The translations under genes and the position numbers were made by a program. A stretch of DNA of 21,372 nucleotides. Origin: a virus. A model generated the notes under the pieces. It made no database searches. It was not told the origin of the DNA and saw only the letters and a list, made by a program, of their open reading frames with translations. Every line of letters begins with the position of its first letter. Position 1 is the first letter of the stretch. The stretch lies in the IMG/VR virus record IMGVR_UViG_3300048547_000135, positions 1 through 21,372 of that record. The stretch is one strand, 5' to 3'. This document shows positions 13,449 through 20,096 of the stretch, piece by piece.

Positions 13449-14704
13449 CCGAAAAAGTCCTCAAGTGTTGCAGCTGCTTTCTTTTCAAATTGTGTTACAT
13501 CAGGTGCAACATAATCATTATCCATTGCTGTCATAATTTTATTGTTTAAAAATGTACCATCGTAATATTCAGGCTTACATATTAGTTTACGCAATCCTGT
13601 AATTACAGATTCATACTCGTCCTCATTATTTAATAACCTATCCATCCTTTCTTTAAATTCAGTAGGAGTCTTAGGTCTTAAAAAATCTGGTATTGGCAAA
13701 TGCCCTTGTTCATCATAAGATGGATGTAAGAACGGTATCACACCAGCATGTACCATTTCAATATACTTTGAAGTTACCCAACCTTTTGCGATTGGAATAA
13801 TAAAAGTAAACTTAACATTATTCATTTTTGCCATTACATCATCAAGATGAATAGAGCCTTTGAATCTTGCGTCTGTTTCTGTTTTCTCATGAGTCCATTT
13901 ACCATAAATCTCAACGTCGTCAAAATCATCAAGTACCCATTCTTTTAATAAGTTATATCTTGAAGGGTTTGCTTCATTCAATATAACCATGAATGGTAAT
14001 TTACGATTCAGATTAAACTGTTCTGAATGATGATAGTTAATACAGAAACAAGTTTCCATACCTGCATATGTTGCAGATTGCTTTCTTTCGTATCTGACTT
14101 GATCTTCATAATCTTTAATAGAACTTACAGTGTATTCATAATCGTATTGACCTAAAGACACTGTTGGTAAATGAAATATGTCTCTTGACTGATTCATTAC
14201 ATATCTTGGATCATTTATAATTTCAACATAAGGAGGTTGTTCTTCATTTAACCAAATAGAAATTGGTGAAGTATAATTCTTTGTCATATCAATCACAGAT
14301 GCAGGTTTACCATCAGTGATACCTTCTTTTAAATGTTTCACTTGAGTAATTTTATCTGGAATTGTAACTGTACCAACCTGACCGACCATTAGAACTGTAT
14401 AGTCTAACTTAAATCCTTTCTGACCAAAGTAATTAAAGATATGACGATAGAAATTATCAGTACCATCATTCTTAACTCCTTTCCAAATATCAATTACATT
14501 ATTATATGGAAACAACTCCAACTCTTCAGACTCAGTTAGAGTACTGAAATCAGATCTTCCGATAATGTAAAATGTTTTGTCTGGGTTGTTATTTGCGAGT
14601 GCAATTAAAACTGTAGATGGTTCGTTGTCTCCACCAATAGGAGAGAAACGATTCCGTTTGAACTTGACCGATTTACCGATCTTTCCGAAGCCAATGTTTT
14701 TCAT
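13445..14704 (-). CDS. GT-B type glycosyltransferase, candidate DNA base glucosyltransferase
   Basis: 419 aa. The C-terminal half reads like a GT-B nucleotide-sugar domain: LPFMVILNEANPSRYNLLKE (about 240-259), FDDVEIYGKW, RFKGSIHLDDVMAKMNNVKF, FIIPIAKGWVTSKYIEMVHAGVIPFL. The order of elements parallels T4 beta-glucosyltransferase: a 'YGG...' strand, F(T/K)Gxxxxx(D/N)V(M/S), an A/F-x-I-I strand, an Arg/Lys-x-x-E-M helix, then a short strand and loop. Identity at residue level is low, so this is a structural resemblance. The N-terminal half (about 1-220) is the less conserved acceptor domain. It ends in ATLEDFFG. It is coupled by a 4-bp overlap to the C5 methyltransferase, supporting action on DNA. 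A surface-sugar transferase is the alternative. Confidence 0.65.
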   Translation of the reverse strand: MKNIGFGKIGKSVKFKRNRFSPIGGDNEPSTVLIALANNNPDKTFYIIGRSDFSTLTESEELELFPYNNVIDIWKGVKNDGTDNFYRHIFNYFGQKGFKLDYTVLMVGQVGTVTIPDKITQVKHLKEGITDGKPASVIDMTKNYTSPISIWLNEEQPPYVEIINDPRYVMNQSRDIFHLPTVSLGQYDYEYTVSSIKDYEDQVRYERKQSATYAGMETCFCINYHHSEQFNLNRKLPFMVILNEANPSRYNLLKEWVLDDFDDVEIYGKWTHEKTETDARFKGSIHLDDVMAKMNNVKFTFIIPIAKGWVTSKYIEMVHAGVIPFLHPSYDEQGHLPIPDFLRPKTPTEFKERMDRLLNNEDEYESVITGLRKLICKPEYYDGTFLNNKIMTAMDNDYVAPDVTQFEKKAAATLEDFFG

Positions 14705-14731
14705 AATATAAAATAATTCCGTTCTGTAAAT

Positions 14732-15166
14732 TTATTTATTAGAATCCACCACACGCTTTCGAAGCTCTGTGGAACTGAAGGAATGCCTTCTTCGATTATA
14801 ATGTACTGGACATAAACCTTTTCCTGTATGTTCCATATCTTTGTATTCTTCACCTACGATACGAATGTCAGGATTAATTGTAAGTATCATATCAATGATT
14901 TCTTGTTCAGTTGAAAAAGGTATTACTTCATCTACATATTTACAAGATGATACCTGTATGTATCTTTCAAAAGGTGTTTGGATAGGCTGATTCTTTGCAT
15001 CAGGACGATCTACGGTTGGGTCTGTAAGTAATCCAACAATTAAATAATCGCACATTGATTTTGCTTCTTGTAACATAACAATATGACCTGCATGAAACAG
15101 ATCAAACGTTGAACAAGTAAAGCCAACCTTTGCGCCTTCTGATAATTTGGTTCTATCAAGAAACAT
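14732..15166 (-). CDS. Cytidylyltransferase (TagD/RfaE-like nucleotidyltransferase)
   Basis: 144 aa. Enzymes of this family join CTP (or ATP) to a phospho-alcohol or phospho-sugar, for example glycerol-3-phosphate to CDP-glycerol. It has GFTCSTFDLFHAGHIVML with the HxGH signature (25-28), LIVGLLTDP (43-50), the conserved RxxxV helix region (ERYIQVSSCKYVDEVIPF) and the closing SSTELRKRV motif (131-139). The length is that of TagD. An AGGAG site precedes the start and the start overlaps the upstream gene by 11 bp. It is next to a HAD-kinase fusion and glycosyltransferases, so a pathway making a CDP-linked group is plausible. Substrate unknown. Confidence 0.85.
   Translation of the reverse strand: MFLDRTKLSEGAKVGFTCSTFDLFHAGHIVMLQEAKSMCDYLIVGLLTDPTVDRPDAKNQPIQTPFERYIQVSSCKYVDEVIPFSTEQEIIDMILTINPDIRIVGEEYKDMEHTGKGLCPVHYNRRRHSFSSTELRKRVVDSNK
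14733..14740 (-). promoter_or_regulatory. Possible late-type box before the GT-B gene
   Basis: The reverse strand reads AATAAATA, overlapping the cytidylyltransferase stop and 29 bp before the GT-B start. It fits the relaxed late consensus. It is close to the gene and in AT-rich sequence, so this is a weak call. Confidence 0.25.
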
Positions 15167-16073
15167 ATATATTCTCCTCTTTTAATAATTCCTCTACTCT
15201 AGGTGCGTATATATTATATAGTGGTGATTTATCAATTGGTAAGTAATGAATATACGCAGGAATCTTTTTTAACTTTTTAACTTCTCTCATTACTGTTGTC
15301 CATACTCGGACATCACCATTAAATCTTTCAGGTTCATAACCATTTTCGGAAAGCCATTTATAATAGATGGCATAAATGTTTTGTTCTATACACCAATACT
15401 TTCCACCCATACTACGGTTATTCTTTTTTGAACCGTACTTAGGTATTACTGAACCACCATAACCTTTCTTATTCTTGTACTTATATACACCATCCATGAT
15501 AAGTATATATGTATCTTTACAAACTGCTCTCTGAAAGAACTCAATATAACGATCATTCTTGGTATGTATTACTTGTCCTGAGTTCATACTAAAGTAAGGT
15601 TCTTTTCTCATTGTTGAAATATCAACTAAGTCTTTATAGATTGGAGCCAAACTGGATTCAACAAACTTACCCATAACACCTAATGCAGATTCATTATAGA
15701 ACACATACTTATTAAAGAAATAATGATCAAGCGGTTTAAGTAATAATACATCGTCGTCCATCATCATTGCTTTATCAATGTTAAGTACTTCGTGTACATA
15801 AGGAAAGACCAACCATTTAATTGCTACTCCGTATGCATTTAGAATCTTAAACAAGTATTCTTCATCAAAGAAATGTTTTGTCTTCTCAATCATTTCCGAA
15901 GCATAATGTATTTCAATCTTATCTGATATTGTTTCTGTATTATATGTCTTATTCCTATCATCTAAGATAACATTCAAACGTGTATATGTATCTTCACCAT
16001 ACACATTCCAATATTTAAGTAAGCTTTCAATCCTCTCAATATTATTACTTACTACGAATATATTATTCTGCAT
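15156..16073 (-). CDS. Putative glycosyltransferase (GT-A, DxD type)
   Basis: 305 aa. IDKAMMMDDDVLLLKPLDHYF (about 99-119) carries a DDD metal-binding motif followed by a 'xLLLKPLD' strand, as in GT8-like and similar GT-A enzymes that use UDP- or other nucleotide sugars. An EPYFSMNSGQVIHT segment (about 157-171) matches the 'N-S-G' acceptor region of GT8 proteins. The C-terminal part has many aromatic and basic residues. There is no membrane segment. It overlaps both neighbours by 11 bp (HAD-kinase upstream, cytidylyltransferase downstream), so it is part of a tightly coupled unit. Donor and acceptor cannot be read from the sequence. Confidence 0.6.
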   Translation of the reverse strand: MQNNIFVVSNNIERIESLLKYWNVYGEDTYTRLNVILDDRNKTYNTETISDKIEIHYASEMIEKTKHFFDEEYLFKILNAYGVAIKWLVFPYVHEVLNIDKAMMMDDDVLLLKPLDHYFFNKYVFYNESALGVMGKFVESSLAPIYKDLVDISTMRKEPYFSMNSGQVIHTKNDRYIEFFQRAVCKDTYILIMDGVYKYKNKKGYGGSVIPKYGSKKNNRSMGGKYWCIEQNIYAIYYKWLSENGYEPERFNGDVRVWTTVMREVKKLKKIPAYIHYLPIDKSPLYNIYAPRVEELLKEENIYVS

Positions 16074-17103
16074 AATTAATCATATCCAATATATCGTTAA
16101 CACATTGTAATATAAAATCTTTATCATCGTGGTATTTGTAAACTCGTATTACTTCAGCAGCAACAAGAGTAAGCAGTTCATATTTGTCTATATGATGGTT
16201 ATATGCTAACAGTGTATTAATAGCAAGATCTTGTTGATGTCGAGAATAATGATTAATCATCAAACTTGCGATAAACTTTGCTATGTCAAGTTCACGACAA
16301 CCAAATACATTAGGGATAGGATCAATTAAGAACAATTTATCTTCATTAAACAGCATGTTCTTAACACCAAAATCTCCATGACAATAACCGTATTCTAATT
16401 CGATCTTTGCCATCTTTTCAATCACTTCATTAAATGCTTCAAGGTTTGCCAATTGAACATGACTTACAATTCTTGCGATGTAATCGTCAAAGGTTAGAAA
16501 CTTAGTTTGTTTAATAGAATCAAAAGCATCAAGAGATTCTTGAATCATTGCCAATGCTTTATAAGGTTTGTCATTGAAGTAGTTTGGATCATTAGGAATG
16601 TAATCCATTGTAAGTGTATCACCTACAACTCTATGAATTGTTGGAGTGTTTACAATATTACCAGTTTCTTCAAACCACTTTGCTGCTTCATGAGCATTTC
16701 TTGCTGTCTTATGTACTAAGGCACCATCAGTATAGATATCAGAACCTGAGAGACCACCTTCGAGTTCTCTTATATCTGTTTCTATAAAATCTTCAGGAGT
16801 AATACCTTTGTCGTCAACATAGTATGCTGCAAGTGGTTTATTAAAAGATAGAGCATGGTATTTTACATGATGTTTCTTTAACCAAGATTCAATTTGTGGA
16901 CCATACTTATCTGATGCTTCTTCTCTACTCCTACAAGAAATAGAACCACGAGCAGTAAAGATATCAATGATCCAACCAGATTCATATAACTTATTGCACT
17001 TTTCTATTAACTCAAGATTAGGCTTTGCGTTCTCCCAATCACGATTAGAAGTAAACGCAAGTGTATCATCAAAGTCGAGTACAATTCTTTTATGTAGAGA
17101 CAT
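16063..17103 (-). CDS. HAD phosphatase-like domain fused to an aminoglycoside/choline-kinase-like domain
   Basis: 346 aa, two domains. Residues 1-108 form a HAD domain: RIVLDFDDTLAF (nucleophile Asp10, Asp12), a DIFTARG motif II region (48-53), Lys89 and YYVDDKG (Asp97, Asp98). This resembles small HAD proteins of sugar-phosphate and capsule pathways. Residues about 113-340 form an APH/choline-kinase fold: a Gly-rich loop GGLSGSDIYTDG with Lys132 in VHKTA, the catalytic loop CHGDFGVKNML (His242, Asp244, Asn249) and the metal-binding FLIDPIP (Asp261). The kinase domain would phosphorylate a small hydroxyl compound. Fusion to a phosphatase fold and coupling to a cytidylyltransferase suggest a small-molecule activation pathway. 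Substrate unknown. Confidence 0.8.
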   Translation of the reverse strand: MSLHKRIVLDFDDTLAFTSNRDWENAKPNLELIEKCNKLYESGWIIDIFTARGSISCRSREEASDKYGPQIESWLKKHHVKYHALSFNKPLAAYYVDDKGITPEDFIETDIRELEGGLSGSDIYTDGALVHKTARNAHEAAKWFEETGNIVNTPTIHRVVGDTLTMDYIPNDPNYFNDKPYKALAMIQESLDAFDSIKQTKFLTFDDYIARIVSHVQLANLEAFNEVIEKMAKIELEYGYCHGDFGVKNMLFNEDKLFLIDPIPNVFGCRELDIAKFIASLMINHYSRHQQDLAINTLLAYNHHIDKYELLTLVAAEVIRVYKYHDDKDFILQCVNDILDMINYAE

Positions 17104-17104
17104 C

Positions 17105-17305
17105 TTAGTCCCTATTCATCATAGATCTTGTTAAACCACCGAAGGCCCAACAGAAATATACAAAGAGTGGAGTTGCGATAGCAAGACGAATCGCGTCAGG
17201 CGTCATATCAACCATCTTCATAAATGCAACAAGAATAAACATAGTAGCTGCTATTGTGCCAACTGCTGCGATTCCATACCAAGTATCAATAATAATTTCT
17301 TTCAT
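17105..17305 (-). CDS. Small two-helix membrane protein
   Basis: 66 aa. Two hydrophobic helices, about residues 8-31 (TWYGIAAVGTIAATMFILVA) and 41-58 (LAIATPLFVYFCWAFGG), with a short acidic-polar loop and a basic end (RSMMNRD). GAGG lies upstream of the ATG. It is the first gene after the promoter at 17331-17359 and one base from the HAD-kinase gene, so it heads the modification cluster transcript. No family recognised. It might localise the pathway at the membrane or be unrelated. Confidence 0.65.
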   Translation of the reverse strand: MKEIIIDTWYGIAAVGTIAATMFILVAFMKMVDMTPDAIRLAIATPLFVYFCWAFGGLTRSMMNRD

Positions 17306-17330
17306 AATATATCCTCAAATAATAAATTCT

Positions 17331-17359
17331 ATTATAACAAAGTTTAAGTCATATGTCAA
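17331..17359 (-). promoter_or_regulatory. Sigma70-type promoter of the modification cluster
   Basis: TTGACA (17359-17354), 17-bp spacer, TATAAT (17336-17331), with CTA before the -35. It lies directly after the dCMP deaminase stop. No further consensus promoter or clear terminator appears until the methyltransferase ends at 12222, so one transcript of about 5 kb is likely. Confidence 0.85.
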
Positions 17360-17363
17360 TAGA

Positions 17364-17816
17364 TTAGTTGACTGTATCATTCATAAAGTCAACAAGAACA
17401 CCTGACTCATCAAACATTCTTCGAGATTTCTCAAATGAATCTAACCACTTCTGTGGTATATCTTCCATTGCCATTACAATTCTATTTATGCCAACTTGGA
17501 TAATTCCTTTTGCACAATCATGGCAAACTGGTAATCCGTAAACATATAGAGTTGAACCTTTTAATGAAATACCGTTAAAGGTAGCATTATATATGCAATT
17601 CATTTCAGCATGAACAACCAAATCATATTTAATTGATCTGTCTTCATATCTTTCAGGTATATCTTCAATTCCTTTTGGAAATCCGTTATACCCAGTGGCT
17701 AGGATACGACGGTCATCATTAACTGCCACCGCTCCTATTTGCTTTGATGGATCTTTACTCCAAGAAGAAATCTCTCGAGCAACTCTCATAAAGCGTTTAT
17801 CCCACTTATCCTGCAT
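17364..17816 (-). CDS. cd: dCMP deaminase
   Basis: 150 aa; T4 Cd is 193 aa. It converts dCMP to dUMP, feeding thymidylate synthesis. The zinc site is VVHAEMN (His69, catalytic Glu71) and GLPVCHDCAKGI (Cys98, Cys101). An NGFPKGIED segment and the N-terminal WDKRFMRVAREISSWSKDP helix are the usual dCMP deaminase features, here shorter than T4 in the allosteric insert. Its start overlaps the end of the dCMP hydroxymethylase by 11 bp, so two enzymes competing for dCMP are made from one message. Confidence 0.92.
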   Translation of the reverse strand: MQDKWDKRFMRVAREISSWSKDPSKQIGAVAVNDDRRILATGYNGFPKGIEDIPERYEDRSIKYDLVVHAEMNCIYNATFNGISLKGSTLYVYGLPVCHDCAKGIIQVGINRIVMAMEDIPQKWLDSFEKSRRMFDESGVLVDFMNDTVN

Positions 17817-18471
17817 TTACTAATTCCTCTACAAATTCAAAATGTCTTTCGTAAACATGGAAGTTAGTTGCTGTCCATATTAAATCACCAGCTTCAATCT
17901 CAAGATCATAAGCAAGTTGATTCTGAACAAACTTTGCCCAAGCATAATCATTATTATAACCAAAGACTGCGTCGTTAGATCTCATTACATAATGGGAAAT
18001 AAGTTTACCATCTCTAATCATAAACGTATTACTAAAGGTACACATAAAGTCATTCATACCGTCACGGTTGAAATCAGTATGCATACTTGGTCGATTATAA
18101 ATCATTGAAGCACGTCGGCTGTTTGGATTATTTCTCAACTCTCGAAGTACATGTTTATACTGATGACCATTCTCTTCAGAGTAAATACACCAACCATAAT
18201 TAGAATTGATCTTACCTTCGTCAGAAGATATGTCTTTCCAAATCTGTGGTGTATCACCAGGAATATCATCAACATATAATGATTCAGACATGTACCAATC
18301 TAGTTCACGTTCAATATACTTATATGCAGGTTTACGAATTACGAAATCTTCATCGGCAAGAAACGATTCACCAAAGACTTCGATAGTTTTTGCACCAGTA
18401 CGATCAATAGTATAATCTTCACAGAGATACTTGTTCATAATGATGTTACGAATGTCTTGGACTTGTTTCAT
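17806..18471 (-). CDS. 42: dCMP hydroxymethylase, gp42-like (thymidylate synthase fold)
   Basis: 221 aa; T4 gp42 is 246 aa. gp42 makes 5-hydroxymethyl-dCMP from dCMP using methylene-tetrahydrofolate. The match to T4 is extensive: KTIEVFGESFLADEDF, YIERELDWYMSESLYVDDIP, INSNYGWCIYSE, NPNSRRASMIYNRPSM, GMNDFMCTFSN (catalytic Cys144), MRSNDAVFGYNNDYAW (164-178) and FHVYERHF. The decisive residue is Asp175 in YNND. It takes the place of the Asn of thymidylate synthase that selects dUMP; T4 gp42 has Asp here (FRND), favouring dCMP. The C terminus is shorter than in T4. The gene is coupled to DsbA upstream (TAATG) and dCMP deaminase downstream. Confidence 0.85.
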   Translation of the reverse strand: MKQVQDIRNIIMNKYLCEDYTIDRTGAKTIEVFGESFLADEDFVIRKPAYKYIERELDWYMSESLYVDDIPGDTPQIWKDISSDEGKINSNYGWCIYSEENGHQYKHVLRELRNNPNSRRASMIYNRPSMHTDFNRDGMNDFMCTFSNTFMIRDGKLISHYVMRSNDAVFGYNNDYAWAKFVQNQLAYDLEIEAGDLIWTATNFHVYERHFEFVEELVNAG

Positions 18472-18725
18472 TAGATAGATTCCATTAACGCTTCAATATC
18501 AGATACTTCTGCAATTAGATCAGAAACATTTTGATTATGGAAAGCTCTTGCGGTTTTCCTTAGGATTGATTTTGGGATCTGAACTTCTTCAGCCAAAGCA
18601 TTGATTGCTTCTTTTTGAAAATCACGTTCTGATTCCATTCTTGTAAACGAATTACTCATTTCTTCCATGCAACCACGGATTCGTTTTTTGTCTGCGTCAC
18701 TTGACGGTAATATCACATTGCTCAT
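18471..18725 (-). CDS. dsbA: DsbA-like dsDNA-binding protein
   Basis: 84 aa; T4 DsbA is 89 aa, a small dsDNA-binding protein tied to late transcription. All-helical pattern: DKKRIRGCMEEMSNSFTRME, then ALAEEVQIPKSILRKTARAF with HNQNVSDLIAEV and an acidic end. The middle parallels T4 DsbA (AKDELGVDGKMFNRLLALYHKDNR against AEEVQIPKSILRKTARAFHNQNV): a helix, then a Leu/Ile-rich DNA-contact helix, then an acidic helix. Coupled by TAATG to both neighbours. Its place in a nucleotide-modification operon rather than near late genes is notable. Confidence 0.7.
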   Translation of the reverse strand: MSNVILPSSDADKKRIRGCMEEMSNSFTRMESERDFQKEAINALAEEVQIPKSILRKTARAFHNQNVSDLIAEVSDIEALMESI

Positions 18726-19069
18726 TATTTAGTACTCCTGTTAAATACATCTTTAGTTGAATCCTGACCTTTAATACCTTTACGACAGTAAGAGACAAAG
18801 AAACTTGAATAGTTAATTAAATCTTTTGCTGAATCTTCAAGGGATTCAAAGTTAGGATCATAATCATCTGACTGCATTGCTTCCATTACAGATTTCATAC
18901 GTAGCATTTTTGCATGCATGATATCATGAATGGTTGTAATTCCGTTAGGATAGTAGTCAGCTTGTTGAACAGTTGAGTTCGGATTTTGATAATCACGAGA
19001 CTTTCTCAACTGAAGGTCAACGCACTCTTGTAGTACATCAACCGAAACTGGGTTTGTCTGTTTCGACAT
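18725..19069 (-). CDS. Nucleotide modification associated domain 1 (DUF1599-like) protein
   Basis: 114 aa. The sequence shows the features I associate with the DUF1599 / 'nucleotide modification associated domain 1' family: RKSRDYQNPNS (about 22-32), a GITTIHDIMHAKMLRMKSVM stretch with His and acidic residues, and a FESLEDSAKDLINYSSFFVSY stretch. All-helical, MazG-like character. The domain was named for its recurring link to modified-nucleotide pathways, and here it heads an operon with DsbA, the gp42-like hydroxymethylase and dCMP deaminase, which agrees. Biochemical activity unknown. A perfect sigma70-type promoter lies just upstream. Confidence 0.75.
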   Translation of the reverse strand: MSKQTNPVSVDVLQECVDLQLRKSRDYQNPNSTVQQADYYPNGITTIHDIMHAKMLRMKSVMEAMQSDDYDPNFESLEDSAKDLINYSSFFVSYCRKGIKGQDSTKDVFNRSTK

Positions 19070-19093
19070 AGTTTACTCCATAATAAAAAATCT

Positions 19094-19122
19094 ATTATAA
19101 CAAAGTTCTAATAGAATGTCAA
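19094..19122 (-). promoter_or_regulatory. Sigma70-type promoter of the dCMP hydroxymethylase operon
   Basis: TTGACA (19122-19117), 17-bp spacer, TATAAT (19099-19094) in the ACTATTGACA frame. It begins just past the stop of the GIY-YIG-like gene and drives the four overlapping genes down to dCMP deaminase. Confidence 0.88.
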
Positions 19123-19125
19123 TAG

Positions 19126-19629
19126 TTATTGTAATTGATTGCTGAATGGTAATTCATATCCTTCTTCAAGGAATTGTGCGGTAAGTGATCTCTCAACATT
19201 ACCATGAACCTGTACTTCTTCTTTAGTAACTTTACCTGTAAGAGGACAGATAACATCAATGACCGTAGGTGGTGTATAGATTCCAAAGACATGAATTGTT
19301 TCTTTCATCAAACCACGTTCTTCCATAATACGAAAGATCCTTGCGTTAGTACCATCTCCTCGTGGAGTAATACCATTCTTATACATTCCTACTCTACCAT
19401 TCCATGCCGTTTTACCACCAGCTTTACCTATCTTCATAAGTTGACCTTTACATACCATATAATATACTAAATCATTGTTTAGGTCTTTGGCTCTAAGGTG
19501 TGGTGATCTGACATAAGAAAGTCGGTCTCCGTCAATTTGGAGAGTACCGATAAATGTCATTTTGGTTATATGTTCTTTTAATAAAGACCCATCGAGAGAT
19601 AGGTCAGTATTGAAGATTTCCATTTGCAT
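19126..19629 (-). CDS. GIY-YIG-like (T5orf172-type) putative nuclease domain protein
   Basis: 167 aa. Residues about 54-85 (LVYYMVCKGQLMKIGKAGG and the following WNGRVGMY) have the GIY-YIG arrangement: a strand with Tyr, a 'KIGKA' second strand and a basic Arg soon after. Towards the C terminus NVERSLTAQFLEEGYELPFSN supplies the Glu-helix-aromatic pattern (E-R-x-L..F...Y.LP.N) common in T5orf172-type domains. The middle GDGTNARIFRIMEERG is compatible. A role as a nuclease or homing-like enzyme is a family-based guess. ATG at 19629 or 19623 could start it and neither has a strong ribosome-binding site. Its own promoter is at 19661-19689. Confidence 0.5.
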   Translation of the reverse strand: MQMEIFNTDLSLDGSLLKEHITKMTFIGTLQIDGDRLSYVRSPHLRAKDLNNDLVYYMVCKGQLMKIGKAGGKTAWNGRVGMYKNGITPRGDGTNARIFRIMEERGLMKETIHVFGIYTPPTVIDVICPLTGKVTKEEVQVHGNVERSLTAQFLEEGYELPFSNQLQ

Positions 19630-19660
19630 AATATAAAAGTCTTTTTTAATTTACAGATAT

Positions 19661-19689
19661 ATTATAATCTAATTCATAAAGAATGTCAA
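19661..19689 (-). promoter_or_regulatory. Sigma70-type promoter of the GIY-YIG-like gene
   Basis: TTGACA (19689-19684), 17-bp spacer, TATAAT (19666-19661), in the ACTATTGACA frame. It lies in the 238-bp non-coding stretch before the 167-aa gene. Confidence 0.85.
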
Positions 19690-19867
19690 TAGTTTTTTAG
19701 AGAACTTTTCTCCAAACATTCTGAATTCTGTTTTGTTTCATGAATATATGAAACGTATTGTATTGCTGTATAATGTATTGCATTGTGTTTCCTACTTGTT
19801 ACCTACATGTTACATAAATGTAACATTGTAATATTATATATAAGGAAAACCTAATGGTATCAATAAT
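19690..19867. other. Non-coding stretch rich in inverted repeats
   Basis: Largest gene-free stretch of the window apart from its promoter. It holds three inverted repeats: GAGAA/TTCTC around CTT (near 19700-19712), GTTTCAT/ATGAAAC with a 6-nt loop (19735-19754), and the 20-bp ATGTTACAT-AA-ATGTAACAT (19807-19826), a near-perfect palindrome. Between the last two is a run of repeated GTATTG units (about 19755-19786), and GTTAC recurs at 19798 and 19809. No T tract follows any repeat on either strand, so these are not simple terminators. Operator, structured RNA or an origin-like role are all open. Confidence 0.5.
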
Positions 19868-20095
19868 TTATACGACTTTTGGTGCCGCAGGTATTACAAA
19901 CGTTCTTACTGTTGCCAATTTATCTTCGGCTTCGGCAAGTTTTGCGACTTCAGCATCAAGAGTTTCAACTGTACCAGGATGTTCTGCTACTCCAACTCCA
20001 TTCTCTAAAAATACCGCAATGTTTGCTGTATGTTCTGCAATGGCTGCTTCGTATTTTGTAATTAGTGCGTTGACTAATATTTCTCTAATTGCCAT
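19868..20095 (-). CDS. Small helical protein, unknown function
   Basis: 75 aa with a strong AAGGAG site before the ATG. The sequence (MAIREILVNALITKYEAAIA, then EHTANIAVFLENGVGVAEHP and TLDAEVAKLAEAEDKLATVR) predicts two antiparallel helices around a GVAEHPG turn. I believe very similar short proteins are widespread in marine T4-like phages, where they are annotated hypothetical. It is the last gene of the redox/nucleotide operon, one base after the MazG-like stop region. The real strand is minus; an overlapping plus-strand reading frame lacks support. Confidence 0.75.
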   Translation of the reverse strand: MAIREILVNALITKYEAAIAEHTANIAVFLENGVGVAEHPGTVETLDAEVAKLAEAEDKLATVRTFVIPAAPKVV

Positions 20096-20096
20096 T

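Noticed and set aside
17806-18471. Assignment as thymidylate synthase
   Set aside because: The dUMP-selecting Asn is replaced by Asp175 and the surrounding sequence follows T4 gp42 almost segment by segment.
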